Shown one piece after another: positions 26,027 to 35,398 of a stretch of 44,380 bases of DNA. The notes beneath the pieces were generated by a model, which saw nothing but the letters and a program-made list of their open reading frames with translations, was not told the DNA's origin and did no database searches. Source of the DNA: Candidatus Liptonbacteria bacterium (GTDB lineage Bacteria > Patescibacteriota > Minisyncoccia > UBA6257 > 2-01-FULL-56-20). Made by a program: the position numbers and the translations under genes. Where the stretch lies: NCBI GenBank assembly GCA_016186635.1, contig JACPLI010000024.1:1-44380 (forward strand), given 5' to 3'. The stretch's first letter is position 1; each line of letters starts with the position of its first letter.

Positions 26027-27823
26027 TCATAGGAATTCTGCCTTATAACACGCATCGCAGTATATAATCTCGGGCTTTTCCGGCGCGAACGTCGTCTCAA
26101 ATTCGTTCGGGCAAAGTTTCTCTCCATGAAAATGAGGAGTGGTGTTTTGATAAGCCGCTTGCCCCGACCTGCTGTCGGGGCTCCGACTTAGGTCGGAGCA
26201 CATGCATTTTCGCTTGAAAAGGGTATATCCATTCCGCCACTGCAAACGTTGTGCGTACCTGCATGCAGGGCATAATCGCGGCAGCGCAATGTTCATCTCG
26301 CGATAAAATTGAAGTTCCTCACGAGTAATGCGGAACGCAGTCGAGCATTGCTCGTTGCATGTGCCCATATGTACGCAGCCAATTATTTCATTGAGAATAG
26401 AATCTTTTGCATTACGGATATGATCCGGCAAATCATTCGGTCGTAGCGTGATCGTGTACGCGCGTTCCTGCGGTTCGCGCCATTCCCATCCTTCCGCGAG
26501 CACTTCTTCTTTATTTTTCGGGTACCAAGGAAATCCAAATACTTCATTGTACGCATAAGCGGAGATCTCCGTGGGGAAGAACTCGCCAAATTTGTAGACA
26601 CGTCCTTTTTTATCCACGTAGGGCATCGCGTTCATGTGCTCGATTATTTTCGCTTTCCGCTTTTCGTACTCATCTTTCGAATATTGCTTGTTTAAAATGC
26701 AATGCTGCTTGTGGCGAAGCGAAATACACCCAAAGAGATTAGATGAGTTTTCCGCCCAGTCGCAATACATAATGTCACGCGAATTGCTGCCCCCTGCGGA
26801 AAAGAAGCATCGTTGGGCATTTCCGGTAACCCCAAAGATTTCATAGAGCAGTTCCGAAGTATCCCCGCCGCCGCTTACGTCGTAGCTATCTTTAAGATTC
26901 AACCCTCCAAAGTAGAGATATTTGCAGTTTTCCACGCCGTCGAGCGCGGAGAAGCATATCTGGCAATTCTTTGCGTCTCGGATGATGTCGCCAGTCACAT
27001 TATGGGCGTTTACCACGTGCGCGTATCGATGCGGCGTGGAAAGGTAGAGTTCTCTAAATTTTTTCTTCGCTTCCTCCAGTCGCGTGTAACTTCCCAAGTC
27101 CCAGTACTCCATTTGCTTTTTATACTCTTCTTTCGAGAGTTGCTCATTCCACAAGCAATGTTTTTGTTTGCGGAGGTTCACGCACCCGAAGCAATCCGAA
27201 CACCCCACGCAGTTAAAAAGAAAAGAGGACTCAAGGCAATCATCGGAAAAATAGCCGAATCGGACTTTATATAATCGATTTGAATGCAATGATTCGTATA
27301 CGTGGTCCGAGTTGTCAGCAACATAACAATCAACCGCATTGCGAGAAAGAAGGAGTGCATAACAATATTGGGAGTCTTCTGAAAAATAACTCCAGAATGT
27401 CAGATAGCAGTTTTTGACGCTTTCAGAGGCGTGAGAGAAAGGGCTATTCACAATATTCGACCCTGTAAGCGCAGGGCGCGGCACTGCCTCCATAAGTTCC
27501 CGGTATTGCTTGAAGAACGGCTTGCTAAAATCGTAGTCGCGCCCGTAATCGAGCGGGTCCCACTTGTCCGACCGGAAACATTCGCGGCAGTAGATAGTGA
27601 AGGGTCCGCCGGGGGCATGGATGCTCACAATGGACTTCCCGCACATTTTACACGTATCGCGGTAGAGCGACCGCTCTTCTCTCCACGCCATCCGGCGCAT
27701 ATTCCTGCACGAAGGGCACCACGTCGGCGGCGGGACTTGGATTTTTTCGTAAAACTGGAAGTCCTCGGGTTCAATAGCGAACCCCTTCTTACAATTTTGA
27801 CATTGCCGTCTCTCAGAACTCAT
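26027..27823 (-). CDS. Cys-rich double zinc-ribbon / beta-helix-like family protein, paralog P3
   Basis: CQNCKKGFAIEPEDFQFYEKIQVPPPTWCPSCRNMRR...ILNKQYSKDEYEKRKAKIIEHM...CPNEFETTFAPEKPEIIYCDACYKAEFL. Confidence 0.9.
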   Translation of the reverse strand: MSSERRQCQNCKKGFAIEPEDFQFYEKIQVPPPTWCPSCRNMRRMAWREERSLYRDTCKMCGKSIVSIHAPGGPFTIYCRECFRSDKWDPLDYGRDYDFSKPFFKQYRELMEAVPRPALTGSNIVNSPFSHASESVKNCYLTFWSYFSEDSQYCYALLLSRNAVDCYVADNSDHVYESLHSNRLYKVRFGYFSDDCLESSFLFNCVGCSDCFGCVNLRKQKHCLWNEQLSKEEYKKQMEYWDLGSYTRLEEAKKKFRELYLSTPHRYAHVVNAHNVTGDIIRDAKNCQICFSALDGVENCKYLYFGGLNLKDSYDVSGGGDTSELLYEIFGVTGNAQRCFFSAGGSNSRDIMYCDWAENSSNLFGCISLRHKQHCILNKQYSKDEYEKRKAKIIEHMNAMPYVDKKGRVYKFGEFFPTEISAYAYNEVFGFPWYPKNKEEVLAEGWEWREPQERAYTITLRPNDLPDHIRNAKDSILNEIIGCVHMGTCNEQCSTAFRITREELQFYREMNIALPRLCPACRYAQRLQWRNGYTLFKRKCMCSDLSRSPDSRSGQAAYQNTTPHFHGEKLCPNEFETTFAPEKPEIIYCDACYKAEFL

Positions 27824-27848
27824 GTATTTCTATCATACACCAACCGCG

Positions 27849-27883
27849 ATCGAAGTATCGAAGTCGGACTTCGATACTTCGAT
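27849..27883. promoter_or_regulatory. Palindrome upstream of P3 (class II, extended)
   Basis: atcgaagtatcgaagtc-g-gacttcgatacttcgat, 17-bp arms. Confidence 0.7.
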
Positions 27884-27890
27884 AAGGGAT

Positions 27891-29609
27891 TTATGCCACC
27901 TCGCCAAAAAAACACTTCTTGCACCATATTCCCGGCGTGTCCTCTTCTGTATGCGGGGTTCTGAATCTTGCGCCACATTTCATGCAGGTGCGCTCGACAA
28001 GCATCATGTTTTTCACCCAGCGCTTCATCATGGATTCAATGCGGCAAAACGGGCATATCCTTGGCAAAGGGAAATTGAGCGAACGCAGAAATTGCAGTTC
28101 GTGCGGGATAACTCGGTACGCGCGCGGGCAGGTTGAACATGCAATCGCCTCCTTCGTAATCCCATCTCCAGCGTCTTTAATATGATCAGGTAAATCCCCC
28201 GCTTTTCTTGCGGCACGTGGTTCGTTGTCACGTTTCTCCTCCCGCCACGAGTACCCTTGTGTTTCGGCTTCCGATTTCGTGAGCGGGAAAAAGAGATTTG
28301 CCATGCTCTCATTGTAGGGGCACCAGCTCATCTCTATCGGAAAAAATTCCCCGTAGCGATATGTGCGTCCCGCAGCGTCCGTGTACGGCATGTTGTCCAT
28401 ATGTTCAATTATTCTCATCCGCATATTCTCATATTCTTCCTTTGAATACTGCCTGTTCAAAATGCAGTATTGCTTTTGCCGTACCGATACGCAGCCGAAA
28501 ATGTCCTGTGATGAGGAAAGGATAAAGTATTCTCCGTTAATCATGTTGCCGACGTGCGTTTCAAAAGCAAACTTGGCGCCAGACACTTCTGTCCCTACGT
28601 ATGCTTCGTATGAAAGCGCGAGATTGTCTCCCCATCCCGTGATGTCATAGCACTCTCGAGCAGGTGCTTTCACTATCATGGTGAGGTACTTAGAATTTTC
28701 TGCTCCAACCACTTCGTAGCACTCCTTGCAGTTTTTTGACTGAAAAACGTAATTTCCTGTGCAGTTCGTTGAAAAATCATCAAATATCGGGCGCGGAGGA
28801 AATTTCTTCCAGTGTTCCTCTGCGCGCCGCTTGGCGTCCCGATATACTTCGTATGAGCCCAAGTCCCACTTCTTTATCTCTTTAAAATATTCTTCCTTCG
28901 AGTAGGGCTGGTTAAAGATGTAATGTTTTTTGTTGCGGAGATTTGCCGAACCAAAGCAGTTTTGGCAATTCACACAATCCCTGCAAAAAGTACACTCGAT
29001 GGATTCGATGACGTTGTAGCATCCGAAGCATCGGTTGTCCTTAAAAATATTCTGCGAGTCATAGCAGAAATTGCAAAGCATCGCGAGCGAGCAGTCGAGC
29101 AAGGAACGGTTCTTATTCATATAAAAACCGTACAAGCAGTCCTCGCTCCACCCCGTGAAAAACACGAGATAGCAATTCTTGATGTCGGCGGCGTGGTTTG
29201 AAAATGGCGAATACTCTGCTGCCACCGGGTCAATGTCGAGCGCGAGAATAGGAACTTTGTGGAAAAGCTCCTTAAATTGTTTGAGAAAGGGCCTGGAAAA
29301 ATCATACTCGCGCCCGTACTCCATCGGGTCCCATTTATCCGAGTACCAGCAAGACACGCAATACACTACAAACGGTGCATCCTGAGAATATTTCGAAATA
29401 GTCTCCTTTCCACATAAATCGCATTTCCTGCGATGGAGATTGATGAAGTTGATAAACGCGAGCCGCCGCTGAAAACGGCATTGCGGACAAAATGTCGGCG
29501 GAGGGACAGAGATTTTCTTATAGAAATCAAAATCTTCGGGTTCAATAGCGAACTCCTTTTTACAATTCTGACAAGTTCGTGTCTCTGTTGCGTCCATACC
29601 CTTCATCAT
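27891..29609 (-). CDS. Cys-rich double zinc-ribbon / beta-helix-like family protein, paralog P4
   Basis: CQNCKKEFAIEPEDFDFYKKISVPPPTFCPQCRFQRR...CDLCGK...VYCVSCW...ILNRQYSKEEYENMRMRIIEHM...CMKCG...WCKKCFFGEVA. Confidence 0.9.
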   Translation of the reverse strand: MMKGMDATETRTCQNCKKEFAIEPEDFDFYKKISVPPPTFCPQCRFQRRLAFINFINLHRRKCDLCGKETISKYSQDAPFVVYCVSCWYSDKWDPMEYGREYDFSRPFLKQFKELFHKVPILALDIDPVAAEYSPFSNHAADIKNCYLVFFTGWSEDCLYGFYMNKNRSLLDCSLAMLCNFCYDSQNIFKDNRCFGCYNVIESIECTFCRDCVNCQNCFGSANLRNKKHYIFNQPYSKEEYFKEIKKWDLGSYEVYRDAKRRAEEHWKKFPPRPIFDDFSTNCTGNYVFQSKNCKECYEVVGAENSKYLTMIVKAPARECYDITGWGDNLALSYEAYVGTEVSGAKFAFETHVGNMINGEYFILSSSQDIFGCVSVRQKQYCILNRQYSKEEYENMRMRIIEHMDNMPYTDAAGRTYRYGEFFPIEMSWCPYNESMANLFFPLTKSEAETQGYSWREEKRDNEPRAARKAGDLPDHIKDAGDGITKEAIACSTCPRAYRVIPHELQFLRSLNFPLPRICPFCRIESMMKRWVKNMMLVERTCMKCGARFRTPHTEEDTPGIWCKKCFFGEVA

Positions 29610-29636
29610 ACCTCGTTTGCGTTGCCTTTCACTTCT

Positions 29637-29666
29637 TATTTTCTTATTCGCGCGAATAAGAAAATA
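29637..29666. promoter_or_regulatory. Perfect 30-bp palindrome upstream of P4 (class I)
   Basis: tattttcttattcgcgcgaataagaaaata. Confidence 0.7.
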
Positions 29667-29681
29667 GTATGAATTCGCGAA

Positions 29682-29975
29682 TCAGCGAAGCAAGTCCTGT
29701 ATTCTCTTTGCTTCCTCTCTCACCGTTTCGCCCTCGTAATCCCCACTGTGGGCGGTTTCGTTGCCGTAGGAAGGACGTTTCTGGTCGAGGTGGAGGTTGA
29801 AGGTAAGCGTAGTTCCTTCTTCTTTCACATAGGCATGAAAGCGTGGATAATCCTGCCCCATAAGCGGCTTCACGCAGTTTAATTCGCCTTTATCGCTCCA
29901 CTTGATGGGGTGGTACCCAATCCGCCGCATGACGGTGTTCATGTTGTCACCCACATTCGAAATAATAAATCTCAT
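29682..29975 (-). CDS. Conserved hypothetical protein (97 aa)
   Basis: Intact ORF in gene-order context; MRFIISNVGDNMNTVMRRIGYHPIKWSDKGELN...TLTFNLHLDQKRPSYG. Confidence 0.65.
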   Translation of the reverse strand: MRFIISNVGDNMNTVMRRIGYHPIKWSDKGELNCVKPLMGQDYPRFHAYVKEEGTTLTFNLHLDQKRPSYGNETAHSGDYEGETVREEAKRIQDLLR

Positions 29976-29982
29976 GGTATCG

Positions 29983-30070
29983 ATGCCAATATGCTAATGG
30001 TACGAATGATACTAATAATACGAATAATTCGCGTTATTAAAAATCAAGATTTGCGTTATTCGCGATTACT
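29983..30070. repeat. Mixed intergenic repeat (ATACTAAT motif plus right half of AGGAGTAATCGCG family)
   Basis: gccaatatgctaatggtacgaatgatactaataatacgaataattcgcgttatt...gcgttattcgcgattactcct. Confidence 0.65.
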
Positions 30071-30071
30071 C

Positions 30072-31850
30072 CTATGCGACTTCTGATTGGTAGCAACTTT
30101 CACAATACACTATTTCCGGCCGGTCGGGCGCATAACTGGTTTCAAATTCATTCGGACAACGTCCCTCGGGGTGATGCGTATGCTTTGCGGAGTTCTTCCA
30201 AACTTTATAATCGCACATGCATTGCCGATGCCATAACTTGAGCGGATTTCGAAGCGCGAAACGGTCCTTATGCCGGCATTCCACGCATTTCCGAGGTAGT
30301 GCAATTCCCTCGCGTTTCAAAAAATCGAACTCCGCGGGCATAATGCGATATGCTCGTCCACAATTCGGACAACCTATAATCTCTTTGCGGATTGAGTCAT
30401 CTACATCCTTAATGTCGTCGGGGAGGTTTTCTGCCTTGAGCGTCGGCGTATGCGGATAGGGTTCCGGGTCATGCCACGAATACCCCGCAGCGAGTGCATC
30501 TTCTTTGCCGAGTGGAAAGAGTTCGAGCGCCATCGTTTCATTGTACGCAAAGGGCGAAATCTCCGCAGGGAAGAATTCTCCGTAGCGGTATACTTTCCCT
30601 TCCTTGTTCTTGTAGGGATTGTTATTCATTTGCTCAATTATCTTTGCTTTTACCTTTTCATACTCGCTTTGGGAATACTGCTTATTCAAGATACAGTACT
30701 GCCGTTTCCGAAGCCCCGTGCATCCAAAGAGGTCGGTAGAACTTTGGCACCACTCGCAATAGGCGCTCCGTTCATTCGCATCGCATTGCATAACGAACGA
30801 TGTCCGCGTGTTTCCGAAACCTGCCGAGATAGCCTCATACACGAGCTCTGTGCTCGCCGCGTAGGCAACGTCATACGAATCCTTGCTCTTGATGTTGCGC
30901 ATGCAAAAGCGAAGATTCTCACCGTCGTAGAGATCGAATGAATCGCGGACATTTTTCGAATTCTCAATATTGTTTCCGATGCATGCGGTTATCTTCATCA
31001 GATTCCCAAACTTATGAAGCGCGCCCCGCATTACGCACTGAAACTCCTCCCGATACCGTTCACGCGCGGCGTGGCTCCCCATGTTCATGCGCGCCATCGC
31101 TTCGGCGTACTGCTCTTTAGTGAGCTGTTCATTGCGAAAGACGAACTGTTTATTGCGGAGGTTCGAACTCATGAAACAGCTCTGGCAATTCACGCAGTCA
31201 AAAAGGAATGCTGAATCGAGACAGTCTCGTGAACGAACAAGATATTTTGAACGATATATGCGTGAACAATCAACGTCCTCATAGCAACGCTCCGAATCCT
31301 TTACGTAGAAACAATCGAAGATATCTTTAGATTTATCAATGTTCCGCGAGTGATATACGTTTTCCGAGAAAATCACGGAATGGGAAAGGTAGACATTCTT
31401 ATTATCCGCGATGTAATTTGCATAATCCGCATTTATATTTGTGTGGATATGCATGATGCCAATCCGCGGCACTTTTCTCATAAGTTCTTGGAATTGTTCA
31501 AAGAAGGATTTGTTCCAGTCATAGTCCTGTCCATACGCGAGTGGGTCCCAGTTATCCGAATACCAGCACTCTTTGCAGTACACCGTGAACGGCTTGCCTG
31601 CCTCGCCCGACGCGAGTTGAGGTGGGTCGGGTGAATACATCGAGACAAACGATTTCTTGCAAAGGTCGCACGTGCGCTTGTAGAGCGAGCGCTCGTTCCG
31701 AAACGTCATCCGGCGCTGGAGCCGGCAATCCGGGCAGAACGTCGGCGGCGGGACCTTCACGCGCTCGTAGAACTGGAAATCCTCCGGCTCAACTGTGAAT
31801 TGTTGTTTGCAGTTTTGACAGGTCCTTATTTTGGAGTTCATTAGTTTCAA
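30072..31850 (-). CDS. Cys-rich double zinc-ribbon / beta-helix-like family protein, paralog P5
   Basis: CQNCKQQFTVEPEDFQFYERVKVPPPTFCPDCRLQRR...ILNKQYSQSEYEKVKAKIIEQM...CPNEFETSYAPDRPEIVYCESCYQSEVA. Start at 31850 or 31841. Confidence 0.9.
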   Translation of the reverse strand: MKLMNSKIRTCQNCKQQFTVEPEDFQFYERVKVPPPTFCPDCRLQRRMTFRNERSLYKRTCDLCKKSFVSMYSPDPPQLASGEAGKPFTVYCKECWYSDNWDPLAYGQDYDWNKSFFEQFQELMRKVPRIGIMHIHTNINADYANYIADNKNVYLSHSVIFSENVYHSRNIDKSKDIFDCFYVKDSERCYEDVDCSRIYRSKYLVRSRDCLDSAFLFDCVNCQSCFMSSNLRNKQFVFRNEQLTKEQYAEAMARMNMGSHAARERYREEFQCVMRGALHKFGNLMKITACIGNNIENSKNVRDSFDLYDGENLRFCMRNIKSKDSYDVAYAASTELVYEAISAGFGNTRTSFVMQCDANERSAYCEWCQSSTDLFGCTGLRKRQYCILNKQYSQSEYEKVKAKIIEQMNNNPYKNKEGKVYRYGEFFPAEISPFAYNETMALELFPLGKEDALAAGYSWHDPEPYPHTPTLKAENLPDDIKDVDDSIRKEIIGCPNCGRAYRIMPAEFDFLKREGIALPRKCVECRHKDRFALRNPLKLWHRQCMCDYKVWKNSAKHTHHPEGRCPNEFETSYAPDRPEIVYCESCYQSEVA

Positions 31851-31852
31851 TA

Positions 31853-31873
31853 TTTCGAAGTCGGACTTCGAAA
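31853..31873. promoter_or_regulatory. Palindrome upstream of P5 (class II)
   Basis: tttcgaagtc-g-gacttcgaaa. Confidence 0.65.
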
Positions 31874-31875
31874 AA

Positions 31876-33537
31876 TTAACCCATTTCTGATTGATAGCAG
31901 CTTTCGCAATAGATCTTATGCTCCTTCTGCTGTTCCGGAGAATAGGAAGTTTTGAACTTCGCGCCGCATTTCGCGCAATTTCCGTCCCAGAGTTTTCTCA
32001 TATTCCGTTGCTTCATTCGGCGCTCGTGCCGGCAGTTGAAACACTGTCGCGGTAACAATATATTCAATCGTTTATAAAAGGGGATTTCTTGGGCGGTAAA
32101 GCGATAATTGTAGCCGCAGGTTTCGCATTGCAACACTTGTTTCAAGAGCGACTCCGCATCAAACTCGGCGGGATTTTTGGGAAGCGCATCGTGTGTAATT
32201 GTTTCCTGCCCCGACGTGCGCGGAATGTTTTCTTCCCATCTAAATCCGGCGGCGAGGGCTTCTTCTTTCTGCATCGGGAAATATTCCTGCGCGATGGATT
32301 CGTTGTATGCGAAGGGCGAAAGCGACGTAGGGAAAAATTCGCCCCACTCTCCCGTTTTCTTCATGTGTTCTATTATTCTCATTCTCATTTTCTCATACTC
32401 ATCCTTTGAATACTGCTTGTTTAAGATAAGATACTCCCCACTTTTCAACCCCACACAACCGAACGCATTGTGCACACTCGTGCAGTTGTCGGAGTAATAG
32501 ATATCGCTGCAATCATAATTCAGATGCGCGAAATAAATTCCGTTGCCGCGGGAGGTGAGTGCTTGATAGGCAAGTTCAATATCCGGAGAAAATGCCACGT
32601 CATAGCTATCAACCACTTTACGCGTTGTGTAGGCGAATTTGGAGTTTTCTCCTCCCTTCACGTCAAATGAATAATGAACATTTTTTGCATGATAAATATG
32701 ATTGCCTGAAACTCCATTATTGTGCGAACCGAAGAAGTGCCGCTGGGGAATTTGCCGCCGTAATTCCCGTTGCTTCTTCAGAATGTACGGGAGTGTTGCG
32801 GGATCGGTGAGCGGGTGCTCCCTCAAAAATTGCTCATATTTTACCTTGCCGACCGGCTCGTTGAAAATGCAGTAGGATTTTTGCTTGAGTCCCACGCAGC
32901 CGATGCAGTTCGTACAGCTCCGGCAATCAAAGAGTCCGATGCTCTCGCTGCAGCTCTCGCATTCCTGCGACCACTTGAGGCCGTAGCACCAAAGACAATC
33001 CACACATTCGTAACAGAGTTCAGATTTGTAGAGATACAGATTGTCTACCGAATCTTTAGACTCCCATACGATGTGACCGTAGGCACAAGTATCGTTATCT
33101 ACGCATCCGAAGACGAGGTAGCAATTCTTGCTTTTCCAGGCAAAATTCGAGTATTCACAGTTTTCGCTTTGTACGCTCTGCAGGTTCGTTTTCGGCACTG
33201 CGAGAAGAAGCTCTTTAAACTGTTCAAAGAAGGGCCTCGAGAAATCAAAATCTCTTCCGTATTGGCGGGCATCCCAGTTATCCGCCCACCATTCCTCATG
33301 CGTAAATACTTTATATGGCGCATGCGGGGCGTACATTGAGATCATCGGTTTTGAGGAACGATCCGAATTCCGCTTGTAGAGTGTTTTGAAGTTGCGGAAT
33401 ATCATTCTCCGGCGCTGGCGGCATACCGGGCAATCCTTCGGCGCAGGGAACCCCACGCGCTCATAGAATGTGAAATCATCCGATTCAATAAGAAACGGGG
33501 ATTTACAGGATTGGCATGTCTTGGTTTCGGAATTCAT
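31876..33537 (-). CDS. Cys-rich double zinc-ribbon / beta-helix-like family protein, paralog P6
   Basis: CQSCKSPFLIESDDFTFYERVGFPAPKDCPVCRQRRR...ILNKQYSKDEYEKMRMRIIEHM...CAKCGAKFKTSYSPEQQKEHKIYCESCYQSEMG. Confidence 0.9.
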   Translation of the reverse strand: MNSETKTCQSCKSPFLIESDDFTFYERVGFPAPKDCPVCRQRRRMIFRNFKTLYKRNSDRSSKPMISMYAPHAPYKVFTHEEWWADNWDARQYGRDFDFSRPFFEQFKELLLAVPKTNLQSVQSENCEYSNFAWKSKNCYLVFGCVDNDTCAYGHIVWESKDSVDNLYLYKSELCYECVDCLWCYGLKWSQECESCSESIGLFDCRSCTNCIGCVGLKQKSYCIFNEPVGKVKYEQFLREHPLTDPATLPYILKKQRELRRQIPQRHFFGSHNNGVSGNHIYHAKNVHYSFDVKGGENSKFAYTTRKVVDSYDVAFSPDIELAYQALTSRGNGIYFAHLNYDCSDIYYSDNCTSVHNAFGCVGLKSGEYLILNKQYSKDEYEKMRMRIIEHMKKTGEWGEFFPTSLSPFAYNESIAQEYFPMQKEEALAAGFRWEENIPRTSGQETITHDALPKNPAEFDAESLLKQVLQCETCGYNYRFTAQEIPFYKRLNILLPRQCFNCRHERRMKQRNMRKLWDGNCAKCGAKFKTSYSPEQQKEHKIYCESCYQSEMG

Positions 33538-33545
33538 AGAATATC

Positions 33546-33642
33546 TATCGCACGAATTTACGAACTTCCTACGAAAATACGAATTGGTTCTGTTCGTATG
33601 TTCGTACCGCCAGCTGGCGGTGATTCGCGTGTTCGTGTGATA
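33546..33642. repeat. Long TACGAA-family inverted repeat upstream of P6, with nested palindrome accgccagctggcggt
   Basis: tatcgcacgaa (33546-33556) / ttcgtgtgata (33632-33642); inner 16-bp palindrome about 33606-33621. Confidence 0.75.
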
Positions 33643-33643
33643 T

Positions 33644-35317
33644 TTATATTACCTCTTTCTGGTAACATTGTTCGCAATACACTATTTCCGGACGTTCGGG
33701 CGCGTAATTCGTTTTAATCCCCTTCCCGCATTTCGCGCAGGTGCGAGCAAAAAGCGTGAACGGGCCGCGGCGTATGAGACGCTCGGTATGGCGACAGTTG
33801 AAACATTTGCGGGGAATGGGAATCAAGGCGCGGCGGTACATTTCGAGTTCCGGCTTGATGAGCCGGTAATTGCGGTTGCAGGAAGTGCAAACGAGAATTT
33901 CGTTCAAAATCGAGTCCTGCACGTTCTTGATATGGTCGGGAATTTTTTCTGGTTTGAGCGTTTCCTGCCCTCTCGTGGCGGGAAGGTCTTCTTCCCAGCG
34001 AAAACCCTGTGCGAGCGCTTCTTCTTTCGTGAGCGGCATATTATCCTGCCCGATGGTTTCGTTGTAGGCAAAAAATGCCATTGAGGGCGGGAAGAAAAGC
34101 CCATATTCGCCTTTTGATTTTAATTCCTCGACAATTGCGCCTTTGAGTCTCCGATATTCCGTTTCTGAGTATTGCTTGTTCAAGATGCAAAACTTCCCGT
34201 TCTTGAGTCCGGCGCAGCCGATGCAGTCCTCGCTTGTCCGCACGGCAAACGAATACTCCACATCGTGTGAATTCTCCACCCACCATCCCGTGGTGATGCG
34301 CTGGCACACGCCAACCCCCACTCCCTCAAGAAGCAACTCGCTATTCCTTCCATGCCCAACAAGGTCATAACTGTCTTTTGTAAGCTTCGTCGAAAACGAA
34401 TGCCGCACATTCTCGCATGTAGATGCCTCGAACACATTATGACAGTCCTTTGATTCAAAGATATAGTCCCCCGTGCAGTTTACGGATTTCAAGTTGTTAT
34501 TCTCCCGACGCGGAAATTTCTTTGTATGCTCCTCGAACACTTTCTTAAACTTTTCTATTGCCGAGTAACTCCCCGTAATTTCAGCAACCCGTTTCTTCCA
34601 TGCTTCTTTTTCAAGCGGTTCATTCAGAAAATGATATGACTTGTGCCGGAGATTCACGCATCCGAAGCAGTTTTGCACGCTCGCGCAGTTCAGCAAGAAC
34701 CATGAGTCCAGGCACTCAAGCGCATTTTGGCCCCACGCGATACCAGAACTCTTTTGTACATTCACGCCTTCATACGTCCGCTCGGTTTCTTGCGCGTAAT
34801 AGGTGTCGAACGTATCACGTGCACGCATAAGTCCTCGGCAATAGGCGCAATTTTCGTTGTGGGGACCGGAGTTAAAACAAAGGTAGCAGTCCTTGTTTGA
34901 GCCCGCGAAATTCGTGTATTCGCTGTTCACATTCGGCCCCATCGCGTTTGTGGCATACGTCGCCGCCTTCGGAACTTTTTCCACGAGCTCGTTGAGTTGC
35001 TCAAAAAATGGGCGCGAGGGATTATAGTCCTGCGCATATGAGTTCCCGTCCCATTTATCGCTCCACCAGCACTCGTTGCAATAGACGACATGCGGCGACT
35101 TCGGGTGATACATCGTGATTGTGGACTTGCCGCAGAGTGTGCACGTTTGCTTGTAGAGCGTCCGCTCGTTTCTGAATGCCGCACGGCGCCGAAACCGGCA
35201 CGCGGGGCAGAGCGCCGGGACGGGCACGCCCATCTTTTCATAGAAGGAAAGGTCAGAGGTGTCTACTGGAAAAGCGATTTTACATTGTCTGCAAGTTCTG
35301 GATTCTTCTGACATCAC
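33644..35317 (-). CDS. Cys-rich double zinc-ribbon / beta-helix-like family protein, paralog P7
   Basis: CRQCKIAFPVDTSDLSFYEKMGVPVPALCPACRFRRR...CTLCGK...VYCNECWWSDKWD...CAKCGKGIKTNYAPERPEIVYCEQCYQKEVI. Confidence 0.9.
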   Translation of the reverse strand: MMSEESRTCRQCKIAFPVDTSDLSFYEKMGVPVPALCPACRFRRRAAFRNERTLYKQTCTLCGKSTITMYHPKSPHVVYCNECWWSDKWDGNSYAQDYNPSRPFFEQLNELVEKVPKAATYATNAMGPNVNSEYTNFAGSNKDCYLCFNSGPHNENCAYCRGLMRARDTFDTYYAQETERTYEGVNVQKSSGIAWGQNALECLDSWFLLNCASVQNCFGCVNLRHKSYHFLNEPLEKEAWKKRVAEITGSYSAIEKFKKVFEEHTKKFPRRENNNLKSVNCTGDYIFESKDCHNVFEASTCENVRHSFSTKLTKDSYDLVGHGRNSELLLEGVGVGVCQRITTGWWVENSHDVEYSFAVRTSEDCIGCAGLKNGKFCILNKQYSETEYRRLKGAIVEELKSKGEYGLFFPPSMAFFAYNETIGQDNMPLTKEEALAQGFRWEEDLPATRGQETLKPEKIPDHIKNVQDSILNEILVCTSCNRNYRLIKPELEMYRRALIPIPRKCFNCRHTERLIRRGPFTLFARTCAKCGKGIKTNYAPERPEIVYCEQCYQKEVI

Positions 35318-35321
35318 CTTT

Positions 35322-35394
35322 AATTATCAATTATCAATTAGCAATTTTCAATCAATGTACAATTCGAAAATTGAAAATTGATACTTGAAAATTG
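35322..35394. repeat. AT-rich repeat TTATCAATTATCAATTAGCAATTTTCAAT with inverted partner ATTGAAAATTG
   Basis: aattatcaattatcaattagcaattttcaat...attgaaaattgatacttgaaaattg between pepA and P7. Confidence 0.65.
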
Positions 35395-35398
35395 CGCG

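Noticed and set aside
29637-29666. Class I palindromes as Rho-independent terminators
   Set aside because: No U-tract follows in either orientation, the A/T runs lie within the stem, and they sit close upstream of start codons. A regulatory or structural role is preferred, although a terminator role for the previous gene cannot be excluded.
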